Positions 24,692 to 32,133 of a stretch of DNA of 43,997 bases are shown here, one piece after another. The notes beneath the pieces were generated by a model that did not search any database, was not told where the DNA came from, and saw only the letters and a program-made list of their open reading frames with translations. Each line of letters begins with the position of its first letter. Within the stretch, counting starts at the first letter, position 1. The DNA is from JALYQB01 sp035640155 (GTDB lineage Bacteria; Actinomycetota; Actinomycetes; Mycobacteriales; Pseudonocardiaceae). The stretch covers positions 1-43,997 of the forward strand of contig DASQWR010000039.1 in assembly GCA_035640155.1 (NCBI GenBank), in the 5' to 3' direction. Position numbers and translations under genes: made by a program.

Positions 24692-25593
24692 GCGAGGACC
24701 CCGGCCTCGACCAGCGCTGCCGAGATGGCGGTGACCTGGTCGGGGTCCGCGGCCATCATCGGCAGGCGCGGCTCGCCCACGTCAAGCCCGGTCAGCCGCA
24801 GCGCGGCCTTGCCGAACGCCACCCCACCGGCGCGGAAGAAGGCGCGGACCAGGGCGAGCGTGGACGCGTGCACCCGCCGCGCGCCGGCCACGTCGCCGGC
24901 CTCGAACGCGGTGATCAGCTCCCGTAACCGGTCCGCGACCACGTTGCCGATCACGCTGACCACCCCGACGGCGCCGACCGAGAGCCACGGCAGGTTGAGC
25001 ACGTCGTCGCCGCAGTAGTAGGCGAGATCGGTGGTGGCGATCACCTCGGCCCCACCGCCGAGATCGCCCTTGGCATCCTTCACGGCGACGATCCGCGGGT
25101 GCTCGGCAAGCTGATACAGCGACTCGATCGAGATCGGCACGATCGAGCGCGGCGGGATGTCGTAGAGCATCACCGGCAGCTCGGTCGCGTCGGCCACCGC
25201 GGTGAAGTGTGCGACGAGCCCGGTCTGCGGCGGCCGCGAGTAGTACGGGGTGACGACCAGCAGCCCGTGTGCCCCGACAGCCGCGGCCTGCTTCGCCAGC
25301 TCGACGGAGTGCGCGGTGTCGTAGCTGCCGGCACCGGCGACCACCGCGGCGCGGTCTCCCACTGCGGCCGTGATTGCCCGCACCAGCTCCGACTTCTCCG
25401 CGTCGCTGGTGGTTGGGGACTCGCCGGTCGTCCCGTTGACCACGAGCCCGTCACACCCCCGCTCCACCAGCTGGTGGGCGAGCTTCTGCGCGGTGTCCAG
25501 GTCGAGCGCGCCGTCGGCGGCGAAAGGCGTGACCATCGCGGTGAGCACCTGGCCGAATGGCCGGCCCGGGGCTGCGGTCGGGGCAGAGCTCAT
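24688..25593 (-). CDS. dapA: 4-hydroxy-tetrahydrodipicolinate synthase
   Basis: Condenses pyruvate with aspartate semialdehyde in the lysine/DAP pathway that feeds MurE. The 301-residue TIM barrel shows NGTTGESPTT (pyruvate pocket), TPYYSRPPQ with the proton-relay Tyr, YDIPPRS, and VKDAKGD with the Schiff-base Lys near residue 170. ATG 25593 (MSSAPTAAPGRPFG) is preferred; the frame to 25797 overlaps other sequence without similarity. Coupled to rnj downstream. Confidence 0.97.
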   Translation of the reverse strand: MSSAPTAAPGRPFGQVLTAMVTPFAADGALDLDTAQKLAHQLVERGCDGLVVNGTTGESPTTSDAEKSELVRAITAAVGDRAAVVAGAGSYDTAHSVELAKQAAAVGAHGLLVVTPYYSRPPQTGLVAHFTAVADATELPVMLYDIPPRSIVPISIESLYQLAEHPRIVAVKDAKGDLGGGAEVIATTDLAYYCGDDVLNLPWLSVGAVGVVSVIGNVVADRLRELITAFEAGDVAGARRVHASTLALVRAFFRAGGVAFGKAALRLTGLDVGEPRLPMMAADPDQVTAISAALVEAGVLA

Positions 25594-25656
25594 GAGCTTG
25601 GACGCTACCCGGCCGCACCAGAGGGTTCGGTGGAGGCACTGGTGCACACTCGCGCC

Positions 25657-26010
25657 GTGTACGCGGAGCTGACCTGGCAGGGGCGGACCGCCGTGGTCAC
25701 CGTCGGGGGTGTGGCCGTGGCGGCCGTGCGCCGGGTGCTGCTGCGGGAGCGCGCGGAGGTCGATATCGGCGGCGCGCCGCGGGTGCTCGGCACGCACGCG
25801 GTGAGATCACCACGGCCGACCCGGCCGGGACGGTGCGTCGCTCGCGGCGAGGCCCGACACTGTGATGTTCGTGCCGGTCGCACAGCTGCCCGGCCGACGC
25901 GTCGCCGATCCCGACCACGATCCGGGTCGCGGCTCGTCCAGTCGCGCCACCACATGGATATCTGGACCGAGCTCGTCGAACACCTCGCTAGCCTGCGCTC
26001 CTCGCGGTGA
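25657..26010 (+). pseudogene. Possible decayed small gene between dapA and the PPOX gene
   Basis: A GTG-started frame (VYAELTWQGRTAVVTVGG, then AAVRRVLLRERAEVDIGG) looks like genuine protein for 45-50 residues. The frame then turns into Arg/Pro/Ser-rich sequence with no protein character. Plausible continuations (EITTADPAGTV, then FVPVAQLPGRRVADPDHDPG) occur in the other two forward frames. That pattern suggests one gene hit by at least two indels. I do not recognise the family. A single intact 117-residue gene is the less likely alternative. Confidence 0.35.
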
Positions 26011-26028
26011 TCCTCTTGTGTTCGTGCC

Positions 26029-26439
26029 TCAGCCTGAGCGGTCCGGACCGGCCGCAGTGAGCTCCATCCGCACCAGCACCCGGTGCTCGCGCTGCATCGC
26101 CGCACGGTAGTCGTCCCAGTCGTCGTGCTCGCCGGACACCCGGCGGTAGTAGTCCACGAGCAGCTCCATCGCGTCCGGCAGCTCGACGATCTCCGCGGTA
26201 CCCGCGAGCTGCACCCAGCGTCCGAAGAAGCCGTCCGGCAGGACACACAGCCACAGCCGGGGGTCGCGGCGCAGGTTGCGCACCTTGTATGCCCCTTGGC
26301 GGGTGCTGACGAGTATCCGGCCGTCGTCGTCGACCGCCGCGAGGACCGGGGACAGCTGCGGGGTGCCGTCCCGGCGCAGGGTCGCAAGCACCGCGTGGTG
26401 CTGCTCGGCCACGATCGCCCGTGCGTCGTCGAGGTCCAT
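26029..26439 (-). CDS. PPOX-class flavin/F420-binding protein (split-barrel fold)
   Basis: 136 residues of the pyridoxamine-phosphate-oxidase-like split barrel: HHAVLATLRRDGTPQLSPV, then GRILVSTRQGAYKVRNLRRDP, the usual cofactor-phosphate-binding strands. Actinobacterial members often use F420 and reduce or protect small molecules; the exact cofactor is not decidable here. The ATG at 26439 follows the thyX stop by one base, so it is probably co-transcribed with thyX. The tail is shortened compared with longer PPOX enzymes. Confidence 0.88.
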   Translation of the reverse strand: MDLDDARAIVAEQHHAVLATLRRDGTPQLSPVLAAVDDDGRILVSTRQGAYKVRNLRRDPRLWLCVLPDGFFGRWVQLAGTAEIVELPDAMELLVDYYRRVSGEHDDWDDYRAAMQREHRVLVRMELTAAGPDRSG

Positions 26440-26440
26440 C

Positions 26441-27199
26441 TCAGCCCTCCGTCACGAACGGGCTCGAGGCGATCTCCGTGCCGTCGGGTAGCGCCGAGAT
26501 CTCGAAGTCGCCGAAGACGTTGGCTGCGGCCTTCTGCAGCCGGCGCAGGCACTCGACCGCGAGGGCGCGGATCTCGACGTCGGCGTGCTCGGTGGCGCGC
26601 ATGGCGATGAAGTGGCGCCATGCCCGGTAGTTTCCGGTGACCACGAGGCGGGTCTCGGTCGCGTTGGGGAGCACGCACCGGGCGGCCTGCCGCGCCTGCT
26701 TGCGCCGCAGCGTGGCCTTGGGCTCGTCCGCGAACCGCTTCTCGAGGCCGTCCAGCAGGTCGCAGTAGGCCTGCTGGCTCGCCCGCGCAGCTACCAGGAA
26801 GCGCGCGTGCAGCTCCGGGTCCTCGGCGATCACGTCCGGCTCGACCATCGCCGCGTCCCGCTCTGGGACGTAGCGCTGGGAGAGCTGGGAGTACGAGAAG
26901 TGCCGGTGCCGGATCAGCTCGTGGGTCAGTGAGCGCGAAACCCCGGTGAGGTAGAAGCTCACCGAGCCGTGCTCCAGGACAGAGAGGTGCCCGACCTCGA
27001 GGATGTGGCGGAGGTAACCGGCGTTCGTCGCGGTTGCTGGGTTCGGCTTGCTCCAGGACTGGTAGCACGCCCGCCCGGCGAACTCCGCGAGTGCCTCGCC
27101 CCCGTCCGCGTCGGTGGACCACGACACGTCCTCGAGCGGGAAGAACTCGGTCTTCGCGACGAGCTGCACCCGCAACGGCACCGTTGTCGGTTCGCCCAC
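26441..27199 (-). CDS. thyX: FAD-dependent thymidylate synthase ThyX
   Basis: 252-residue flavoenzyme making dTMP from dUMP with methylene-tetrahydrofolate. The ThyX signature RHRHFSYSQLSQR (RHRxxSxxxxSxR) lies near residue 95, and the nucleotide-binding RAWRHFIAMRATEHADVEIR near residue 194. The GTG at 27199 has AGAGGAGG six bases upstream. The 104 bp upstream are shared with the divergent RHH gene and contain its TGACGTCA-like boxes, so the two might share regulation. The position between dapB and dapA follows the mycobacterial order. Confidence 0.96.
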   Translation of the reverse strand: MGEPTTVPLRVQLVAKTEFFPLEDVSWSTDADGGEALAEFAGRACYQSWSKPNPATATNAGYLRHILEVGHLSVLEHGSVSFYLTGVSRSLTHELIRHRHFSYSQLSQRYVPERDAAMVEPDVIAEDPELHARFLVAARASQQAYCDLLDGLEKRFADEPKATLRRKQARQAARCVLPNATETRLVVTGNYRAWRHFIAMRATEHADVEIRALAVECLRRLQKAAANVFGDFEISALPDGTEIASSPFVTEG

Positions 27200-27268
27200 G
27201 ACGTGCCTCCTCTTTTCAGCCCCAGCAGGGTAACCGTCCGCCGCAGCACCGTTGCCGCAGGATGATGC

Positions 27269-27303
27269 TTGACTGATGTCACTTATGACGTCATTGTGAC
27301 GTC
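27269..27303 (+). promoter_or_regulatory. Promoter and three TGACGTCA-like operator boxes before the RHH gene
   Basis: TTGACT (27269-27274) is followed after 17 bp by CATTGT (27292-27297), then six bases and the ATG at 27304, another leaderless geometry. Overlaid on this are TGATGTCA (27274-27281) and two perfect palindromes TGACGTCA (27286-27293 and 27297-27304), spaced 12 and 11 bp. The last box overlaps the start codon. Ribbon-helix-helix proteins typically bind such closely spaced short boxes to repress their own operon. Confidence 0.65.
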
Positions 27304-27840
27304 ATGGACCTCACTCCTTACGTCACCCGGCTGCGAGACGATCTCACCGCCGCAGCCTCCGCGGGCGACGAGCAGACCCGCCAGACCGCCGCGGTGCTCG
27401 GCGCGGCCCTGGAGCCCGCCGCCCGCCTGGCGATCATGAACGCGCTGTCCGACCTCGCGGCCGAGGTGACCGCGGCGCTGGAGGATCGCGTGGTGGAGCT
27501 GCGGCTGGACGGGCGGGACGTCCGGGTCGCCGTGCACCGCCAGGACAGTAGGTCCACTGCGCCACCGCCGCCTGCGGAGCCGTTCGCAGGCGGGCCGTTC
27601 CCGGAGGGCGGCGACGTCAGCCGGATCACCCTTCGGCTGATCGACCAGCTCAAGGCCGAGGCGGAGCGGGCCGCGGTGCAGCAGGGCCTGTCGCTGAACG
27701 CGTGGGTCTCGCAGGCGGTGCAGGGCGCGCTTGCCGACCGTCTCGACGCGGGCGGGCACTGGGGGGGCCGTCGTGGTGGGTGGCCGGAGGAGCGCCGGGG
27801 ACGGGGGCGCAACCGCGTGCAGGGCTGGGTCCAGGGCTGA
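27304..27840 (+). CDS. Ribbon-helix-helix/HicB-like regulatory protein
   Basis: 178 residues. The N-terminal 80 residues form a helical domain followed by a basic strand (VVELRLDGRDVRVAVHR). A Pro-rich linker leads to a ribbon-helix-helix segment near residues 103-141: DVSRITLRLIDQLKAEAERA, then GLSLNAWVSQAVQGAL. The C-terminus is Gly/Arg-rich. Such proteins are found next to DUF4097 genes in actinobacteria. It probably represses its own operon through the TGACGTCA boxes overlapping its start. The downstream DUF4097 gene begins 10 bp after the stop. Confidence 0.8.
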   Translation: MDLTPYVTRLRDDLTAAASAGDEQTRQTAAVLGAALEPAARLAIMNALSDLAAEVTAALEDRVVELRLDGRDVRVAVHRQDSRSTAPPPPAEPFAGGPFPEGGDVSRITLRLIDQLKAEAERAAVQQGLSLNAWVSQAVQGALADRLDAGGHWGGRRGGWPEERRGRGRNRVQGWVQG

Positions 27841-27850
27841 GGAGGAGACC

Positions 27851-28750
27851 ATGACCGACACCGATCCCACCGTCGTGCGTCACCAGGACTTCGAATGCGA
27901 CGGGCCGATCGACATCACCGTGGAGCTGGGCGCGGGCCGCGCCGACGTGCGCCTGGTCGAGGGTGCGGCGGGCGCTGGGTCCGCCAGCGTCTCGGTGCGC
28001 GCCCCCGACACCACCGCGACCTCATGGCCCACCGGGCTCGGCGGCCTGCTGAGCTGGCTCGGCGAGCAGGCGGGCCAGCTCGCGCCCGGCGAGCTCGCTG
28101 CCGAGGCGGTGCGCCTCACCGTCATCGAGTACGGCGAGGGCCGTCTCCTGGTGCAGGCACCGCGGGACATGCCGCTGCGCTCCGTCCCCCTCGTGGTGGC
28201 CGTCACCGCTCCCTCCGGCTCGACGGTCACGGCCCGCGCGGGCTCGGCCGACGTCACGGTGGACGGCGTCGCCGCGCGGCTCGACGTCTCCACGGGGTCC
28301 GGGGACCTCCGGGCGCAGCGCTGCGCCGGCCCCGCCGAGGTGCGGACTGGGTCGGGCGACGTGCGGCTCGGCTCGGTGGTCGGCGCGCTACGTGCCCGCA
28401 CCGGGTCCGGCAGCGTGGACGTCGTCGCGCTCGAGGGTGCCGGAACCGTGCACACCGGCTCCGGTGACGTCCGGATCGGGGTGCTCTCCGACGACCTGGC
28501 CGCGAAGACCGGCAGCGGCGACCTCACCGTCAGTGATGCCACGGCGGGCACGCTCGAGCTGACCACCGGCTCCGGGCAGCTACGGGTCGGCGTCCACGCC
28601 GGGGTGCTCGCCGAGGTGGACGTCAGCTCCGGGTCCGGGCACGCGCGCAGCGAACTCCCGTTCGCAGACCCGCCCGCAGACGGCGTCGCGCGCCTGCGCG
28701 TCCGCGGCCGGACCGGGTCCGGGGACGCCCTCGTCACGACTGGACCCTGA
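27851..28750 (+). CDS. DUF4097-family beta-helix protein with repeated TGSGD motif
   Basis: 299 residues. The C-terminal two-thirds consist of about eight imperfect repeats of 18-20 residues, each with TGSGD or a variant (STGSGDL, RTGSGDV, RTGSGSV, HTGSGDV, KTGSGDL, TTGSGQL, SSGSGHA, RTGSGDA). This is the DUF4097 adhesin-like beta-helix. No signal peptide or membrane anchor is visible, so despite the adhesin name the protein looks cytoplasmic. GGAGGAG precedes the ATG. It forms an operon with the RHH gene. Its last 17 bp overlap the convergent YcaQ-family gene. Function unknown. Confidence 0.85.
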   Translation: MTDTDPTVVRHQDFECDGPIDITVELGAGRADVRLVEGAAGAGSASVSVRAPDTTATSWPTGLGGLLSWLGEQAGQLAPGELAAEAVRLTVIEYGEGRLLVQAPRDMPLRSVPLVVAVTAPSGSTVTARAGSADVTVDGVAARLDVSTGSGDLRAQRCAGPAEVRTGSGDVRLGSVVGALRARTGSGSVDVVALEGAGTVHTGSGDVRIGVLSDDLAAKTGSGDLTVSDATAGTLELTTGSGQLRVGVHAGVLAEVDVSSGSGHARSELPFADPPADGVARLRVRGRTGSGDALVTTGP

Positions 28751-29942
28751 GTGGGGCCGCGAGGTCGCCGCTCTCCCCCACCGCGACACCGTCCAGCCCG
28801 AGCCAGCCTGCCAGCTCCCCGAGCGCGCCGGTCAGCGCGGGGACGATCCGACCGGTGTCCACTCCCCGCTCGGCGAACGCGCCCGGCACCCGCAGCACTC
28901 CGGCCGTCCGGTCCGCCTTGAGGTCGACCCGGGCGACGAGCTCACCGTCGAGCAGGAACGGGAACACGTAGTAGCCGTGGGTGCGCTGGCGCTCGGGAAC
29001 GTATATCTCGATGCGGTAACGGAACCCGAACAGCCGCTCGGTGCGCTCGCGACACCAGATCAGCGGGTCGAACGGGCAGAGCAGCGCCGCGCAGGGGATG
29101 CGCCGCGGAGTGCGCGCGTCGCGGTGCCGGTAGGCGGGCGCGGTCCACCCGCGCACCCTGACCGGCTCGAGCTCACCGGCCTCGACCAGCTCCGCCACCG
29201 CGCGCTTGGAGGCGGCGTGCCCGATCCGGTAGTAGTCCCGGAGATCGGGCTCGGTGGCCACGCCCAGCGCGGTCGCTGCCTGCCCGACGAGGCGCCGGAC
29301 CGCGTCGGCCGGATCGGGTCGCGGCGCGTGCAGGACCTCCCGCGGGAGCACCCGCTCAGGCAGGTCGTAGAGCCGCTCGAAGTGCCGGCGGCTGCCGGTG
29401 GTGAGCTCGCCGATCCCGAAGAGCCACTCGCAGACCCGCTTCACCTCGGAGCGGTTCCACCAGCCGCCCGCCGGGCGTGGCGAGCCGCCGAGCTCGCGCT
29501 CGACCGCACCCGCTCCGATCGGGCCGTGTTCCTTCACCACGGCTAGCACGTCGGCCACCAGCACCGGATCGCGCTCCACTCGCTGACCGGCGCCCTGCCA
29601 GAACCGGTGCGGCTGGATGCTGGACATCACCAGCGGCCAGTCCCGCACCGGCACCAGGCTCGCCTCGTGCGCCCAGCACTCGACGAGCAGCCGCGGCCGC
29701 CGCACGCTGTGCGACCAGGCGGCGCGGTCCAGCAGCTCCCGCGGGTACGGGCCGAGCCTGCTCGCGACGGGCACGTGATGCGCCCGGGTCACCACGTTCA
29801 CCGAGTCGAGCTGCAGCAGCCGGATCCGGGACAGCACCCGCAGCAGGTGGCGCCGGGTGACGGACCCGGCGGGGCGCGGATCGGCGAATCCCTGCGCCGC
29901 CAGCGCGGTGCGCCGCGCGGCGGCAATGCCCATCGTCTGCAC
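28734..29942 (-). CDS. YcaQ/AlkZ-family winged-helix DNA glycosylase
   Basis: 402-residue HTH_42 (DUF1006) protein. Members such as E. coli YcaQ (AlkX) and Streptomyces AlkZ unhook interstrand crosslinks or bulky alkyl adducts. The catalytic QxD/QxQ motif appears as LLQLDSVNVV near residue 43, making it more YcaQ-like (QxD) than AlkZ-like (QxQ). Other conserved blocks are WAHEASLVP, PFDPLIWCRERTERLFGF and ERQRTHGYYVFPFLL. The gene ends in a 17 bp convergent overlap with the DUF4097 gene. It follows dapB after 30 bp on the same strand. Confidence 0.88.
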   Translation of the reverse strand: MQTMGIAAARRTALAAQGFADPRPAGSVTRRHLLRVLSRIRLLQLDSVNVVTRAHHVPVASRLGPYPRELLDRAAWSHSVRRPRLLVECWAHEASLVPVRDWPLVMSSIQPHRFWQGAGQRVERDPVLVADVLAVVKEHGPIGAGAVERELGGSPRPAGGWWNRSEVKRVCEWLFGIGELTTGSRRHFERLYDLPERVLPREVLHAPRPDPADAVRRLVGQAATALGVATEPDLRDYYRIGHAASKRAVAELVEAGELEPVRVRGWTAPAYRHRDARTPRRIPCAALLCPFDPLIWCRERTERLFGFRYRIEIYVPERQRTHGYYVFPFLLDGELVARVDLKADRTAGVLRVPGAFAERGVDTGRIVPALTGALGELAGWLGLDGVAVGESGDLAAPLRVQS

Positions 29943-29972
29943 GCCCGCGATGCTGCCAGCCAGGTCCGACAG

Positions 29973-30740
29973 TCACAGGTCGAGCAGGGGCTCCAGGCCG
30001 AGGGTCAGCCCGGGGCGGTCGAGCACGGCGCGCACGCCGAGCAACACGCCCGGCATGAACGAGACGCGGTCGATCGAGTCGTGCCGGATCGTCAGGGTCT
30101 CCCCCGCGGTGCCGAGCAACACCTCCTGGTGCGCCACCAGCCCGGCGAGGCGCACCGAGTGCACCCGCACGCCGTCCACGTCGGCCCCGCGGGCGCCGTC
30201 CCGCTCCGTGGTGGTGGCGTCCGGCGCCGGTGCCATCCCCGCCTTGGCGCGGGCCGCCGCCACCAGCTCGGCGGTGCGGGCAGCCGTGCCGGAGGGTGCG
30301 TCGGCCTTGCCCGGATGGTGCAGCTCGATGATCTCGACCGACTCGTAGAACCGGGCGGCCAGCGCGGCGAAACGCATGGACAGGATCGCGCCGATCGCGA
30401 AGTTGGGCGCCACCAGCACGCCGAGCTCGGGCTTCGGGGTGAGCCACTCGCGCACCTGCTCCAGCCGTGCGGCGTCCAAGCCGGTGGTGCCGACCACGGC
30501 GTGGATGCCCTGGTCGACGCAGAAGCGGATGTTGTCCATCACGACGCCCGCATGCGTGAAGTCGACCACCACCTCGGCGCCAGCGTCGGCGACGTTGAAC
30601 ATCCAGTCCCCGGAGTCGACCATCGCGACGAGCTCCAGGTCCTCCGCGGCGTCCACCGCGCGGCAGACCTCGGTGCCCATCCTGCCGCGCGCCCCGAGCA
30701 CCCCTACCCGGATCGGGTTGTCCTCACCACGGGCCGTCAC
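29973..30740 (-). CDS. dapB: 4-hydroxy-tetrahydrodipicolinate reductase
   Basis: 255 residues, second DAP-pathway enzyme in the window. The N-terminal Rossmann motif is VGVLGARGRMGTEV; the catalytic region ELHHPGKADAPSGTA has the His-His and Lys; VVDFTHAGV and VVGTTG are also conserved. It reduces the DapA product with NAD(P)H. A GTG at 30740 starts the frame. The gene lies 31 bp after the M16 peptidase gene, probably in the pnp transcription unit. Confidence 0.97.
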   Translation of the reverse strand: MTARGEDNPIRVGVLGARGRMGTEVCRAVDAAEDLELVAMVDSGDWMFNVADAGAEVVVDFTHAGVVMDNIRFCVDQGIHAVVGTTGLDAARLEQVREWLTPKPELGVLVAPNFAIGAILSMRFAALAARFYESVEIIELHHPGKADAPSGTAARTAELVAAARAKAGMAPAPDATTTERDGARGADVDGVRVHSVRLAGLVAHQEVLLGTAGETLTIRHDSIDRVSFMPGVLLGVRAVLDRPGLTLGLEPLLDL

Positions 30741-30771
30741 GACGGCACCGCGCAGCCGAGTACGTCGGCGG

Positions 30772-32133
30772 TCATGCGATCAACTCCGTGAGCTCGGCCG
30801 GCAGGTCGTCCGCGGCAGCGTACGGCCCGACCACGGTGGCGGTCAGTGGCCGGCGCAGCAGCTCCCCTGCCAGCGAGGCGACCTGCTCGCCGCGCACCGC
30901 GTCGATGCGCTCGAGCACCTGCTCGACGCCGAGGTGCTCGGCGTGGTGCAGCTCGGCGCGTCCCAGACGGCTCATCCGGGACCCGGTGTCCTCCAGCCCC
31001 AGCACCAGGGCGCCGCGCAGCTGCCCCTTGCCCCGGGCCAGCTCGGCATCGGTGAGACCGTCGCGAGCCAGCGCGGCCAGCACCTCGCGTATCACGCCGG
31101 TGACCTCACCGAGCCGATCGGGGCTGCAGCCCGCGTAGACGGACAGGGTGCCGGTGTCGGCGTAGTGCTCCACCGCCGAGTAGACCGAGTAGGCCAGTCC
31201 GCGCTGCTCCCGCACCTGCTGGAACAGCCGCGAGCTCATCCCGCCACCGAGCGCCGCGTCGAGCACGCCGAGCACGTGACGCCGCTCGTCGTGCCGGTCC
31301 AGGGCGAGCGCCCCGAGCATGAGGTGGGCCTGCTCGCAGTCTTCGGTGCGCACCACCAAGCGGCGCCGGCCAGTGATCCGCGCCCGACCACGGCGCGGGG
31401 GTTCCGGACCGGTCACGGCGCGCAGGCGATGGCCGAAGCTGTGCTGCACCATGTCCAGTACGGCCTCGTGAGTGATGTTGCCTGCGACCGCGAGCACCAT
31501 CCGCTCCGGGGTGTAGCGCCGCCGGTAGAAGCGGTGCAGCGCGTCCCGGCCCATCCCGGTGACCGAGGCCGCGGTGCCCAGCACCGGGCGTCCCAACGGG
31601 TGGTCGCCGAGCAGCGCGGCGCAGAACTCGTCCGCCAACAGGTCCTCGGGGTCGTCGTCATGGATGGCGATCTCCTCGAGCACGACGCGTCGCTCCAGGT
31701 CCACGTCCGCGGGGTCGAGCCGGGCGTCGGCCAGCACGTCGCACACCAGGTCGACGGCGAGGGCGAGGTCCTCGTCGAGCACGTGCGCGTAGTAGCAGGT
31801 GTGCTCCCTGGAGGTGAACGCGTTCAGCTCGCCACCGACCGCGTCGATCTCCTCGGCGATCTGCGCCGTGGTGCGCCGCGCGGTGCCCTTGAACAGCAGG
31901 TGCTCCAGGTAGTGCGCAGCCCCGGCGAGCGGGGCCGGCTCGTCCCGCGAGCCGACCCCGACCCACATCCCGACCGCCGCCGAGCGCACACCCGGAACGT
32001 GCTCGGTGACCACCCGCAGGCCGGAGGGCAGCACGGTGCGTCCCATGGCCGGGACGGCCGGGACGTCCGGACGACCGCAGCCGCGGACACCCGTGGCGCC
32101 CGCGGCTGCGGAAGGGGTACGGCTGCCGGTCAA
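30772..32133 (-). CDS. M16 family zinc metallopeptidase (pitrilysin/PepR-like)
   Basis: 453 residues. The inverted zinc motif HYLEH lies at about 74-78, with the downstream Glu in RRVVLEEIAIHDD; a second M16 domain contains GGGMSSRLFQQVREQRGLAYSV without the zinc motif, the usual two-domain layout. The family processes or degrades peptides. The frame begins with a TTG at 32133 that overlaps the pnp stop (TTGA), so translation is coupled to pnp. About 30 residues precede the conserved MGRTVLPSGLRVV, so an internal ATG near 32046 is an alternative start. Confidence 0.92.
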   Translation of the reverse strand: MTGSRTPSAAAGATGVRGCGRPDVPAVPAMGRTVLPSGLRVVTEHVPGVRSAAVGMWVGVGSRDEPAPLAGAAHYLEHLLFKGTARRTTAQIAEEIDAVGGELNAFTSREHTCYYAHVLDEDLALAVDLVCDVLADARLDPADVDLERRVVLEEIAIHDDDPEDLLADEFCAALLGDHPLGRPVLGTAASVTGMGRDALHRFYRRRYTPERMVLAVAGNITHEAVLDMVQHSFGHRLRAVTGPEPPRRGRARITGRRRLVVRTEDCEQAHLMLGALALDRHDERRHVLGVLDAALGGGMSSRLFQQVREQRGLAYSVYSAVEHYADTGTLSVYAGCSPDRLGEVTGVIREVLAALARDGLTDAELARGKGQLRGALVLGLEDTGSRMSRLGRAELHHAEHLGVEQVLERIDAVRGEQVASLAGELLRRPLTATVVGPYAAADDLPAELTELIA

